A DNA stretch of 64,000 nucleotides. It comes from Methylobacterium nonmethylotrophicum (GTDB lineage Bacteria > Pseudomonadota > Alphaproteobacteria > Rhizobiales > Beijerinckiaceae). The position numbers and the translations under genes were made by a program. Location of the stretch: positions 248,001 through 312,000 of the forward strand of contig NZ_SRLB01000002.1 of assembly GCF_004745635.1 (NCBI RefSeq), read 5' to 3'. This document shows positions 40,160-48,453 of this stretch, one piece after another. Every line of letters starts with the position of its first letter. Position 1 is the stretch's first letter. Below the pieces are notes generated by a model. It had not been told where the DNA came from. It ran no database searches and saw nothing but the letters and a program-made list of their open reading frames with translations.

Positions 40160-41392
40160 ATGCAGACGACCCGACGTCAGGTACTGGCCGCTGGAGCCGG
40201 ATTCAGCCTCATGCCGATGCTGCCGCGCCTGTCGCGGGCGCAGGCCGCGAATACGATCCGGATCGGCGTCCTCAACGACCAGTCCGGGCCGTACCGCGAC
40301 ATCAGCGGGCCCTACGGGGTCGCCCTCACCCAGATGGCCGTCGACGAGTTCGCCGCCAACGGCTTCCGGGTCGAGGTGATCTCGGCCGACCACCAGAACA
40401 AGCCCGATGTCGGGGCCGGCATCGCCCGGCAATGGTACGACCGCGACGGCGTCGACCTGATCATCGACGTGCCGACCTCCTCGGTCGGCCTCGCCGTCAA
40501 CCAGGTCGCCCGGGAGAAGAACAAGGCCTACATCAACACCGGCGCGGCCACCTCCGACCTGACCGGGGTGCAGTGCACGCCGGTCACGATCTCCTGGATG
40601 TACGACACCTACATGCTGGCGAAGTCGACCGGCGGCGCCATGGTTCGGGCGGGCGGCGATTCGTGGTTCTTCATCACCGCCGACTACGCCTTCGGCCACG
40701 CGCTCGAGCGCGACACCGGCAACTTCGTGAAGGCCAATGGCGGGCGCGTCCTCGGCAGCGTGCGCTATCCCTTCCCGGCGACCGCCGACTTCTCGTCGTT
40801 CCTGCTCCAGGCCCAGAACAGCGGCGCCAAGGTGATCGGGCTGGCCAATGCCGGCGCGGATACGGTCAACTCGATCAAGCAGGCGGCCGAGTTCGGGCTG
40901 ACCCAGCAGGGCTTCAAGCTGGCAGCCCTGCTGATGTTCCTGTCGGACGTGCACGCGCTCGGCCTCAAGGCGGCGCAGGGCCTGGTCCTGACCGAGAGCT
41001 TCTACTGGGATCTCAACGACCGCACCCGGGCGGTGACGCGGCGGGCGCTGCCGCGGCTGAAGGGCGTGTACCCGAACATGGCGTCGATCGCGAACTACTC
41101 GGCCGTGCTGCACTACCTGAAGGCCGTGACCGACATGGGCGTGCCGGCCGCCAAGGCCTCGGGCGTCGATGTCGTCAACCGCATGAAGGCGATGCCGACC
41201 GACGACGACGCCTTCGGCCCCGGCCGCATCCGCGAGGACGGCCGCAAGCTCTGCCCCGCCTACCTGTTCGAGGTGAAGAAGCCCTCCGAGAGCAGCGGGC
41301 CCTGGGACTACTACAAGCTCGTCGGCACGACCCCGATCGACGAGGCCTTCCGGCCCCTCGACAAGGGCGGCTGCCCGCTCGTGCGGGCGTGA
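40160..41392 (+). CDS. ABC transporter substrate-binding protein, branched-chain amino acid/urea type
   Basis: A 410-residue periplasmic binding protein with a signal that has twin-arginine character (TTRRQVLAAGAGFSLMPML, cleavage near AQA). The two-lobe type I fold is visible: IRIGVLNDQSGPYRDISGP opens lobe 1, then VISADHQNKPDVGAGIARQW and DLIIDVPTSSVGLAVNQVA, and FFITADYAFGHALERDT opens lobe 2. It is of the LivK/AmiC-like class binding amino acids, amides, urea or aromatic acids. No permease or ATPase genes flank it, so it is an orphan receptor or works with a distant transporter. GGGAGGAT gives a good ribosome-binding site. Its neighbour is an alpha/beta hydrolase 387 bases away. Confidence 0.9.
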   Translation: MQTTRRQVLAAGAGFSLMPMLPRLSRAQAANTIRIGVLNDQSGPYRDISGPYGVALTQMAVDEFAANGFRVEVISADHQNKPDVGAGIARQWYDRDGVDLIIDVPTSSVGLAVNQVAREKNKAYINTGAATSDLTGVQCTPVTISWMYDTYMLAKSTGGAMVRAGGDSWFFITADYAFGHALERDTGNFVKANGGRVLGSVRYPFPATADFSSFLLQAQNSGAKVIGLANAGADTVNSIKQAAEFGLTQQGFKLAALLMFLSDVHALGLKAAQGLVLTESFYWDLNDRTRAVTRRALPRLKGVYPNMASIANYSAVLHYLKAVTDMGVPAAKASGVDVVNRMKAMPTDDDAFGPGRIREDGRKLCPAYLFEVKKPSESSGPWDYYKLVGTTPIDEAFRPLDKGGCPLVRA

Positions 41393-41779
41393 GGGTCCGG
41401 GGCGGGTAAATCGGGCAGAGGCGACGTGAGCCCTGACGGCCGCCCTCCCCTCTGAGCACGACCCGATCGCGCCGTCACGGGACACGACACGAGGCCATGG
41501 CCGCTCTCGGGCCGTGCACCGTGCGGCACCGTGATCGGGCGGGATTCCGGCTGTGACCCTCAGCACGGGCCGCGAGCCGGCTCCGCACGGGCGCAGCGTG
41601 CCTCGGAATGCGAGGAAAAATCCCGCTGCCCGGTCGGATCCGTGCGATTTCGCACAGCATCGCCCTGCTTGGCCGCGGGACAAGCGTGCGAGACCTCTGG
41701 CGGCGGGACCATGCGCCGTTGATGCCGGTTCGGGCGCGAACCGACCTCCCGGCGCTCGCCCGTTCCGAGGAGAACCCCG
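41393..41779. other. 387-base intergenic region
   Basis: Between the binding-protein gene and the exported hydrolase, both on the plus strand. No gene, repeat or clear promoter motif was recognised. GAGGAGAAC at 41768-41776 is the ribosome-binding site of the hydrolase. Confidence 0.4.
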
Positions 41780-43075
41780 ATGAAGGCCTTGCACGCCGCG
41801 CTGGTCCTCGCGCTCCTGCTCGCGACCGGTCTGCGGGGCGCCGTTGCTGCCGAGGTGCCCTCCCCGGAACCGCCCACCTTCGCCGTTCACCGGCGCGATG
41901 CGCTCCAGGTGCTGCAATCGCGCCGCAAGTCGGATGAGGCGGTGACCCTGAACGCCCCGCGCGAGTGGCGGCCCGCCGGAGCGCGTCGGGGCGCGAAGCC
42001 GACGAGGGGAATCCTTCTCGTGCACGGGCTCGGGGATTCGCCCTGGTCCTTCCACGACGTCGCCCGGGATCTGGCCGCAGCGGGCTACCTCGTCCGGACG
42101 GTCCTGCTGCCCGGTCACGGCACGCATCCCGAGGATCTGCTCGGCGTGGATGTGGAGCAGTGGCGGCAGGTCGTCCGGGAGCAGGCCGAGGCTCTGCGCC
42201 GCGATGTCGGGCAGGTCTATCTCGGCGGTTTCTCCACCGGAGCCAACCTGGTCACCGATTACGCCTACGCGAACGACGACGTCGCCGGGCTCGTGCTGTT
42301 CTCACCGGCCTTCAAGTCGGACGTGCCCCTCGACTGGCTCACGCCGCTGGCCGCCCGGTTCCGCCCGTGGCTGCTGACGCCGGACGGGCGGGCGCCCTTG
42401 CAGAACGAGGTGCGCTATCTGACGGTGCCGACCAACGGGTTCGCGCAATTCTACCACAGCAGTCGGACGGTGCGTCGGCGCCTCGGCGAGCGGCCGTTCG
42501 GGAAGCCGGTCTTCATGGTCGTGGCCAGACACGATTCGGTGCTCGACGCCGATTACCTGCTCGACACGTTCCGGACCCGCTTCCCGCATCCGGCGAGCCG
42601 GCTGGTCTGGTACGGCGAGGCACCGGCGAGGCCGGGCGACGACACCCGGATCCTCGTGCGCAGCGACCGGTTGCCGGAATGGCGGATCAGCCAGTTCTCG
42701 CATATGGGGATCCTGTTCAACCCGTCGAACCGCCTCTACGGTGATCGCGGGACGTCCCGCATCTGCTGGAACGGACAGGACACGGCCGCCACGCTGGCCT
42801 GCGAGCGCGGGGCGGAGGTCTGGTACTCGGACTGGGGCTACCGCGAACCGAACAAGATCCACGCGCGGCTGACCTTCAACCCCTACTTCGCGTGGCAATC
42901 CTCGATCATGAGGTCGGTGCTGGAGGCAGCGGCTGCCCCTCTCGCGGGATGGGCCGGCTCTCCGATCGCCGCGTCGTCCCGGACGGTGTCCGACGCGAGC
43001 CTGGCGCCCGATACCCAGCCGGACACCGCCGAGGCGGACGGTACCGAGAGGGAGCGACCGGGGTCTCGTCCCTGA
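41780..43075 (+). CDS. Exported alpha/beta hydrolase
   Basis: A 431-residue protein with a signal peptide (residues 1-24, cleavage after AVAAE region). The hydrolase core has GILLVHGLGDSPWSFHD (about residues 77-93, oxyanion-hole HG), the nucleophile elbow GGFSTGAN with Ser152, VVARHDSVLDADY for the acid, and SQFSHMGILF for the catalytic His. The form resembles carboxylesterase/monoglyceride-lipase-like (Hydrolase_4, PF12146) enzymes with an extended C-terminus of about 100 low-complexity Ala/Ser/Thr residues. It likely acts on esters in the periplasm or outside the cell; the substrate is unknown. The C-terminal tail could be a linker or be over-read, but no earlier stop exists. Confidence 0.85.
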   Translation: MKALHAALVLALLLATGLRGAVAAEVPSPEPPTFAVHRRDALQVLQSRRKSDEAVTLNAPREWRPAGARRGAKPTRGILLVHGLGDSPWSFHDVARDLAAAGYLVRTVLLPGHGTHPEDLLGVDVEQWRQVVREQAEALRRDVGQVYLGGFSTGANLVTDYAYANDDVAGLVLFSPAFKSDVPLDWLTPLAARFRPWLLTPDGRAPLQNEVRYLTVPTNGFAQFYHSSRTVRRRLGERPFGKPVFMVVARHDSVLDADYLLDTFRTRFPHPASRLVWYGEAPARPGDDTRILVRSDRLPEWRISQFSHMGILFNPSNRLYGDRGTSRICWNGQDTAATLACERGAEVWYSDWGYREPNKIHARLTFNPYFAWQSSIMRSVLEAAAAPLAGWAGSPIAASSRTVSDASLAPDTQPDTAEADGTERERPGSRP

Positions 43076-43175
43076 AGCCGGCGGGTGGTCGCCGAGGCCG
43101 CCGGGCCAGCCGATGCGCGAGACGGTCCGGCCGGGCTGACGCTTCAGGCGGGCTGACCGCCCGCCACCGCCGCCA

Positions 43176-43556
43176 TCAGGGGCGCCCTGCTCCCACCGCC
43201 TCGGCGCACAACGCACCTAGCGCCTCGACCAGCCGGTCCGGGTTCAGCGGCTTTCTCAGGATCGGCAGGTCCGGCCACATCAGCCGCATGGCCCGGGGCA
43301 GCACGCCGCCGGTACAGATCAGGACCGGGACGCCCTTGGCGATCAGGCATTCGGCGGTCGGCGTCGCCTCGCCGTCGGCGAGGTTGAGGTCGAGGATCGC
43401 GACGTCGACCTCCTCGAAATCGAGGAGCGCCAGGGCCTCCCGGTTGGTGCGGGCCGGGCCGACGGCGTGGGCATTCGAGCCCGTGACGATCTCGGTCAGC
43501 TCCAGGGCGACCAGCGCCTCGTCCTCGACGATCAGCACCCGTCGTCCGTTCAGCAT
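43176..43556 (-). CDS. Single-domain response regulator receiver
   Basis: A 126-residue CheY-like receiver without an output domain. Acidic pocket residues are in LIVEDEA (E11, D12), the phosphoacceptor is D56 in AILDLNLADG, and K102 lies in LRKPLN. The usual Thr/Ser is in CTGG (T82). The start is the ATG at 43556 with GGAG upstream; the reading frame before it is arginine-rich and unlikely. No histidine kinase lies nearby, so it is an orphan and may act in a phosphorelay or by protein contact. It is divergent from the coiled-coil gene. Confidence 0.9.
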   Translation of the reverse strand: MLNGRRVLIVEDEALVALELTEIVTGSNAHAVGPARTNREALALLDFEEVDVAILDLNLADGEATPTAECLIAKGVPVLICTGGVLPRAMRLMWPDLPILRKPLNPDRLVEALGALCAEAVGAGRP

Positions 43557-43781
43557 CGCGATCTCCGTGGGTTCCGGACCGGGCGAATCGGCGCCCCGCT
43601 CGGTCGAGCGGCAAGAGTGTGTCGGCCGGGCCCGCCCGGTCAATCGCGCGAATGCGAGGCTGCCGCTTAAACGCTCCTTAACCATGACGGCAGCATCGTC
43701 AGCCTGGCCGCGAACGGATGCGGGAGCGCCCTTCCGAGGGTGCCGTCCGGACGGCTCGGTACGAGGCGCGGAGAGGCGGTG

Positions 43782-44135
43782 ATGGGCGAGGCGGCGTTTG
43801 ACATCGCGGACCGGCACGGTGAGGGCCCGGACTTCGATCTGGTGCGGCGCCTGCTCCTGCCCCCGGGCTGGCTCGGGCCCCGGCCGATCCGCCTGCCGAT
43901 GCCCGAGCAGCCGCCGGCCGAGGAGATCGACGACCTCGTGGCCCAGCTCGAGGCCGAGAACAAGGTGATGAAGGCGGTTCTGCGCTCCGAGCGGGAGGCC
44001 GCGGCGGAGCTGCGCGCCCAGGTCGCCGCCCTGACGACCCAGCAGGCTGAAGACGAGGACCGGCAGGAGGAGCTTCGCACCGACCGCGACCGCTGGGCCT
44101 CCCTGGTCGAGCGCCTGCTCTTCGCCCCCCGCTGA
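43782..44135 (+). CDS. Coiled-coil hypothetical protein
   Basis: A 117-residue unrecognised protein. The N-terminal part (residues 1-45) has a Leu/Pro-rich segment, LVRRLLLPPGWLGPRPIRLP. Residues about 46-100 form a continuous coiled coil rich in Glu, Ala, Leu and Arg (EEIDDLVAQLEAENKVMKAV), and the end reads WASLVERLLFAPR. The start is the ATG at 43782 with GAGAGGCGGTG upstream. Divergent from a receiver gene and upstream of a reductase-like gene (59 bases), it may be co-transcribed with the latter. No function can be assigned. Confidence 0.6.
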   Translation: MGEAAFDIADRHGEGPDFDLVRRLLLPPGWLGPRPIRLPMPEQPPAEEIDDLVAQLEAENKVMKAVLRSEREAAAELRAQVAALTTQQAEDEDRQEELRTDRDRWASLVERLLFAPR

Positions 44136-44194
44136 CGCATCCCCGCGCCGCTGCCCTTCGCCTCATCCGCCCTGAACGTCGCACGGAGACGGCC

Positions 44195-45190
44195 ATGAGC
44201 CCCCGCTGCTCGCTCGTCGTCAACGGCAAGCCCGTCCGTGTGGCGACCGGCGACACGCCCCTCGATGCCGCGCTGCCCGGAAGCGTCGCCGCCGGCCGGG
44301 ACGGCCTCGTCCAGGACTCGCTCCTGCAGGACGCGCGGCACCACGATGCCCTGCCGCGACTGCGCAACACCAGCCGTGCCCGGCCGCGCCTCGGCGAGGG
44401 TCCCGGCACCCGGCCGGGCCCGGCGCCCTCGCCCCTCGCGGTGCTGCGCACGGTCAAGCGCGCCGGCACGCTGCTCTCGGCGACGCCGCTCTCCGGCGCG
44501 GTGCTGGAGGTGGCGGTGACGGTCTCGCGCGCCCTCGAGGTCGCCCCCGGCCAGGCCGTCGAGGTCACCTTCGCGGGCCTGCCGGCCCGGCCCTACTGCC
44601 CGACCCAGCGCATCGAGGGCACCACCGAGCTCAACGAGCTCGTGTTCCACCTGCGCCGCGACGGCGGCGCGCTCGGCCCCGCCCTCGGCGAGGCGGTGCA
44701 TCCCGGCCACGCGGTGCGGATCAAGGGGCCGGCCGGCGGCACTCCGTACCGGCCCGGGCCCGGGCGCCTCGTCCTCGTCTCGGCCGAGACCGGCTTCGCG
44801 CCGATCTGGGCCATCGCCCGTGCGGCGCGCCACCTCGAGATCAACCGCGAGATGGTGCTGGTGGTCGGCGCCGGCGACGCCGACGACCTCTACATGCGCC
44901 CGGCCCTCGCCTGGCTGCGCGGCACCGGCGTGCAGCAGATCACGCTGGCGGCGAGCCGCGACCGCCGCGGCCAGAGCGACGTGCGCCACGGCCCGGTCAC
45001 GGCCCATCTGCCTCCCCTGCGCCCGAGCGACACCGTCCACGCCGCCGGCCCGCCGGAGATCGTGCGGGCGGTCGAGCGCCTCTGCGACAGCGTTGGCGCC
45101 TCCTGCGTGGCCCTGCCCTTCCTGCCGGCCCGCAGCCGGGCGCGCAGCCTCGTCACGCCGGGGGATGCGGGCGCGCAGTTCGGATTGTGA
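44195..45190 (+). CDS. Ferredoxin-reductase-like flavoprotein with degenerate 2Fe-2S domain
   Basis: A 331-residue protein. The N-terminus (CSLVVNGKPVRVATGDTPLD) has the beginning of a plant-type ferredoxin domain, but the following cluster loop has no cysteines, so a 2Fe-2S centre cannot form. Residues about 90-200 are an FNR-like flavin domain with the RPYCPTQRI in place of RxYS, and about 200-331 are an NAD(P) domain opening GRLVLVSAETGFAPIWAIARAA. It resembles oxygenase reductases and ferredoxin-NAD reductases that have lost iron-sulfur electron transfer. An active flavin reductase is possible, or a decaying gene. The start ATG has GGAGA upstream. Confidence 0.75.
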   Translation: MSPRCSLVVNGKPVRVATGDTPLDAALPGSVAAGRDGLVQDSLLQDARHHDALPRLRNTSRARPRLGEGPGTRPGPAPSPLAVLRTVKRAGTLLSATPLSGAVLEVAVTVSRALEVAPGQAVEVTFAGLPARPYCPTQRIEGTTELNELVFHLRRDGGALGPALGEAVHPGHAVRIKGPAGGTPYRPGPGRLVLVSAETGFAPIWAIARAARHLEINREMVLVVGAGDADDLYMRPALAWLRGTGVQQITLAASRDRRGQSDVRHGPVTAHLPPLRPSDTVHAAGPPEIVRAVERLCDSVGASCVALPFLPARSRARSLVTPGDAGAQFGL

Positions 45191-45205
45191 GCTGGCCGCG
45201 CCGGG

Positions 45206-45619
45206 TCAGTAGCCCTTCCACAATCCCGGCGTCGCCAGCTCCACGAGGTGCCCGTCGGGGTCGCGAAAGTACAGGCTGACGCCCCCGCGCGGCCAGGTGG
45301 TGCGGCCCTCGATCGCGATGCCGTGGGCCGCGAGGTGCCGCTCCCAGGCCTCGAGCGCGTCGGCCGGGATCGCGAGGGCGAGGTGGAGCGGGCCCGACCC
45401 GTCATGCGGCGGGATCGTGCCCCCGGGCGTCGGAACCGGGTGCAGCGAGCCGCCGCGGGGAAACAGCAGCAGCACGCCGCGCCCGGCGACGTCGTAGGCC
45501 CGCATCCGGTGATCCTCGTGGATGCAGGGCAGGCCGATCGGCCCGCCCCAGAACGCGGCCGCCCGCGCGAGGTCGTCGACGTAGAGGACCGTCTCGAGGA
45601 TCCCGGCGATCTCCGGCAT
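45206..45619 (-). CDS. VOC family protein (glyoxalase/bleomycin-resistance fold)
   Basis: A 137-residue single-unit VOC protein with two beta-alpha-beta-beta-beta modules. ILETVLYVDDLARAAAFWGG is the first module start, PLHLALAIPADALEAWERHL the second, and SLYFRDPDGHLVELATPGLW carries the usual metal-ligand Glu (VELATP) of the fold. The first-module His is replaced by Glu13-Thr in LETVLY, so metal binding may be changed. Function unknown: related proteins are lyases, dioxygenases or resistance proteins. Convergent with the reductase gene; 42 bases downstream of the DUF892 gene on the same strand. Confidence 0.85.
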   Translation of the reverse strand: MPEIAGILETVLYVDDLARAAAFWGGPIGLPCIHEDHRMRAYDVAGRGVLLLFPRGGSLHPVPTPGGTIPPHDGSGPLHLALAIPADALEAWERHLAAHGIAIEGRTTWPRGGVSLYFRDPDGHLVELATPGLWKGY

Positions 45620-45661
45620 GGCGCACCTCCTGCCCGAGAAACGCGCGGGCGCTGCCTCGGG

Positions 45662-46153
45662 TTACGCCGCCGCCGGGTTGATCGCGTCCTCGGCGAGTTC
45701 CGACAGCACCTCGTCGGTGTTCTCCTCCTCGATCAGGGTCTCCTTGATCAGGTCCTCCGCCTCGGAGAGGCCGAGCTGGCGGGCCCAGGCCAGCAGGGTG
45801 CCGTAGCGGGTGATCTCGTAATGCTCCACCGCCTGCGCGGCGGCGATCAGGCCGGCATCCAGCGCCTCGCTGCCGGCGAAGTCCTGCATCACCTCCTCGC
45901 CCTCGGCGATGATGCCCTGGATCGCCTGGCAGGTGACGCCCTCCGGCTTCTCGCCGACCAGCCGGAAGACCTGGTCGAGCCGCTTGACCTGCTGACGGGT
46001 CTCCTCGACGTGGACGCTGAAGGCGCCGCGCAACTCGTCCGAGCGGGCCGCCTGCGCCATCCTGGGCAGCGCCTTCAGGATCGCGTTCTCGGCGAAGTAG
46101 GTGTCCTTGAGCTGGTGCAGGAAGAGAGCCCGGAGGTTCTTGTCATCGGCCAT
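45662..46153 (-). CDS. YciF/DUF892 ferritin-like stress protein
   Basis: A 163-residue four-helix bundle protein of the DUF892 (YciE/YciF) family. Ferritin-like metal residues appear in DTYFAENAILKALP (Glu), VHVEETRQQVKRLD (His/Glu), QAVEHYEITRYG (Glu/His) and LIEEENTDEVLSELA. These proteins bind a di-metal site and are induced by general stress in many bacteria. The ATG at 46153 has GGGAG upstream; the earlier reading is unlike the family. An EcfG-type promoter begins 34 bases upstream, consistent with stress induction. It precedes a VOC gene on the same strand. Confidence 0.92.
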   Translation of the reverse strand: MADDKNLRALFLHQLKDTYFAENAILKALPRMAQAARSDELRGAFSVHVEETRQQVKRLDQVFRLVGEKPEGVTCQAIQGIIAEGEEVMQDFAGSEALDAGLIAAAQAVEHYEITRYGTLLAWARQLGLSEAEDLIKETLIEEENTDEVLSELAEDAINPAAA

Positions 46154-46187
46154 GATATGCTCCCGTGGGGTACCGAAGTGCCCGGGC

Positions 46188-46213
46188 AACTCCTCGGTCG
46201 GGGCCTTCGTTCC
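46188..46213 (-). promoter_or_regulatory. Predicted EcfG (general stress sigma) promoter of the DUF892 gene
   Basis: On the minus strand GGAAC (46209-46213) and GTT (46188-46190) are 18 bases apart, matching EcfG-dependent promoters except for A instead of C before GTT. It ends 34 bases upstream of the DUF892 start codon, and this family is a common member of PhyR/EcfG regulons. Confidence 0.6.
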
Positions 46214-46304
46214 TCGGCGCTTCGTGAACGGCCCGGCCCTGGCGCCCGGGGGCACGGCGGGCCATTCTGCGGATCGGGGGCATGGATCCGAGGGAGATGA
46301 CCCC

Positions 46305-46652
46305 ATGACGACGCTGTTCGACGAGCGGGAGCGGGCCTACGAGGCTCTGTTCGCCCTGGACGAGGAGCTGCGGTTCCTGGCGCTCGCCCGGCGCAACAAG
46401 ATGCTCGGCGCCTGGATGTGCGAGCGCCTGAACCTCACCGGCCGCGAGGCCGAGGCCTATGTGCAGCGCCTGGTCGAGGCCGGGGCCGGCCGGCCCCCGG
46501 CGGGACGCAGCCACGACGAGGCCCTGGCCGAGCGGCTGCGGGCCGACCTCGCCGGACGCGGCGTCGAGGCGGAGGCCGACGCCCTGCCGGGGCTGATCGC
46601 CCGTTACGGCGCCGAGGCGGCCCGGACCGTACGCGAACAGGCCCGGGCCTGA
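46305..46652 (+). CDS. DUF1476 protein, F1-ATPase zeta-type inhibitor family
   Basis: A 115-residue helical protein beginning TTLFDERERAYEALFALDEE, then LARRNKMLGAWMCERLNLTG, the signature of DUF1476 (the zeta subunit of alphaproteobacterial F1Fo-ATPase, which blocks ATP hydrolysis in Paracoccus). The C-terminal half is a helix-rich RLRADLAGRGVEAE region. ATP synthase genes are not in the window, as is usual for this gene. The ATG at 46305 is preceded by GAGGGAGATGACCCC. It faces spoVR convergently. Confidence 0.88.
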   Translation: MTTLFDERERAYEALFALDEELRFLALARRNKMLGAWMCERLNLTGREAEAYVQRLVEAGAGRPPAGRSHDEALAERLRADLAGRGVEAEADALPGLIARYGAEAARTVREQARA

Positions 46653-46657
46653 TCATG

Positions 46658-46771
46658 CCAACGGCCTGAGATACTGACGCATCAGGCCGTTGGGTCATCT
46701 CGAATTTTCGATGCCACGCCAGAGTCTTGGCGAAAAATCGAGAACGGAACCAAAGGTCATTTTCAATGACC
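46658..46771. terminator. Cluster of three hairpins between convergent genes
   Basis: CCAACGGCCTGA (46658-46669) pairs with TCAGGCCGTTGG (46682-46693). TCTCGAATTTTCG (46698-46710) pairs with CGAAAAATCGAGA (46731-46743), one mismatch. GGTCATT (46755-46761) pairs with AATGACC (46765-46771). The array fills the gap between the DUF1476 and spoVR stops and, unlike most terminators here, contains T and A runs, suggesting a bidirectional terminator. Confidence 0.65.
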
Positions 46772-46778
46772 GCTGGCA

Positions 46779-48359
46779 TCAGAAGAAGGTCGGCCGCGCG
46801 CTGGCGGTGTGCTCCTTGAGCACGGTCCCGGTGGCGGTATCGACCTCCTTCATCAGCACGTCGTAGCCCCACAGGTCGGCGAGGTGCTGGAGCACCCGCG
46901 CCGCGTCGTCCTTGTTGAGGAGGACGCGGTTGAGCACCTTGTGGTGGAGGATCAGCTTGCGGTCGCCCTCGAGGTCGACGTCGACCACCTCGATGTCGGG
47001 GTCGAGCCAGGCGACGTCGTATTGCCGGGCGAAGGCCCGGCGCAGGCGCCGGTAGCCGCGCTCGTCGTGGATCGCCTCGACCCGCAATTCCGGCTTGTCG
47101 GGATCGTCGGTGACGTGGAACAGCCGCAGCTGCCGCATCAGGCGCGGGCTGAGGAACTGCGCGATGAAGCTCTCGTCGCGGTAATTGGCCCAGACGTCGC
47201 GCAGGACCCCCATCGGGTCGCCGCTGCCAGCGATGTCGGGGAACCAGTCCCGGTCCTCGTCGGTCGGCTCGGTGCAGATGCGGGCGATGTCCGTCATCAT
47301 CGCGAAGCCGATGGCGTAGGGGTTGTGGCCGCCGTAATGCCGGTCGTCGTAGGTCGGCTGGCGGATCACGTTGGTGTGCGACTGCAGGAACTCGAGATAG
47401 GCCGCCTCGTCGATCTGCCCGGTCTCGGACAGGCGGGTCATGATCCGGTAGTGGTTGTAGGTCGCGCAGCCCTCGTTCATCACCTTGGTCTGGCGCTGCG
47501 GGTAGAAGTACTGCGCGACGTGGCGGACGATGCGCAGGATCTCGCGCTGCCAGGGCTGCAGCCGCGGCGCCGCCTTCTCCAGGAAGTAGAGGATGTTTTC
47601 CTGCGGCAGCTCCAGGAGCGCCCGGCGGCGCTCGGCCTGCGGGTCGGGCTTGCCGGCCTGGGCCTTGGCCGGCAGGGTGCGCCAGAGGTCGTTGTACATC
47701 CTCTCCTGATGCTCCTGGCGCTCGCGCTCGCGGCGCTGCTCGGAGGAGAGGTCGGGCCGCTTCTTGCGGGGATAGCGGTGCACGCCCTGGTTCATCAGCG
47801 CGTGGGCGGCATCCAGCACCGCCTCGACGGCGTTGTGGCCGTAGCGCTCCTCGCAGCGGGAGATGAAGGTCTTGGCGAACTCGAGGTAGTCGAGGATGCC
47901 TTCCGCGTCGGTCCACTGGCGGAAGAGATAGTTGTTCTTGAAGAAGTGGTTGTGGCCGAAGGCGGCGTGGGCGATGACCAGCGTCTGCATCGTCGCCGTG
48001 TTCTCCTCCATGATGTAGGAGATGCACGGGTCGGAGTTGATGACGATCTCGTAGGCGAGGCCCATCAGGCCGCGGCGGTAGCCGGCCTCGTGCTGGGCGA
48101 AGTGCTTGCCGAACGACCAGTGCTTGTAGAACAGCGGCATGCCGATCGACGCGTAGGCGTCGAGCATCTGCTCGGCGGTGATGATCTCGATCTGGTTCGG
48201 GTACCAGCTCAGGCCCAGTTCCGGACCGGCGATGGCCTCGCAGGCGTCGTGGATGCGCCGGATGGTGTCGAAGTCCCAGTCGTTGCCGGTGAAGAGCGGT
48301 GTGGTCTTGGCGATCACGGCCGGGCCGGCGGGCCGCGCGCCGAAGGTGGCGGAACTCAT
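46779..48359 (-). CDS. spoVR: SpoVR family protein
   Basis: A 526-residue soluble protein of the SpoVR/YcgB family. Family segments include GLSWYPNQIEIITAEQMLDA, FGKHFAQHEAGYRRGLMGLA, EIVINSDPCISYIMEEN and HAAFGHNHFFKNNYLF. The C-terminus (GYDVLMKEVDTATGTVLKEH) is also typical. The biochemical role is unknown; SpoVR is needed for the spore cortex in Bacillus, but this operon form occurs in non-sporulating bacteria. It is the third gene of prkA-yeaH-spoVR and starts 94 bases after yeaH. It begins MSSATFGARPAG at the ATG 48359. Confidence 0.95.
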   Translation of the reverse strand: MSSATFGARPAGPAVIAKTTPLFTGNDWDFDTIRRIHDACEAIAGPELGLSWYPNQIEIITAEQMLDAYASIGMPLFYKHWSFGKHFAQHEAGYRRGLMGLAYEIVINSDPCISYIMEENTATMQTLVIAHAAFGHNHFFKNNYLFRQWTDAEGILDYLEFAKTFISRCEERYGHNAVEAVLDAAHALMNQGVHRYPRKKRPDLSSEQRRERERQEHQERMYNDLWRTLPAKAQAGKPDPQAERRRALLELPQENILYFLEKAAPRLQPWQREILRIVRHVAQYFYPQRQTKVMNEGCATYNHYRIMTRLSETGQIDEAAYLEFLQSHTNVIRQPTYDDRHYGGHNPYAIGFAMMTDIARICTEPTDEDRDWFPDIAGSGDPMGVLRDVWANYRDESFIAQFLSPRLMRQLRLFHVTDDPDKPELRVEAIHDERGYRRLRRAFARQYDVAWLDPDIEVVDVDLEGDRKLILHHKVLNRVLLNKDDAARVLQHLADLWGYDVLMKEVDTATGTVLKEHTASARPTFF

Positions 48360-48453
48360 CGGGCGTCGGACCTCCCGGTGCCTCTAAGCATCCCCCGGCG
48401 GCGGGATGCGAACCGAAATCGTGCGGCGCGGCCCCGGTCAGGCCGCGCCTTCG

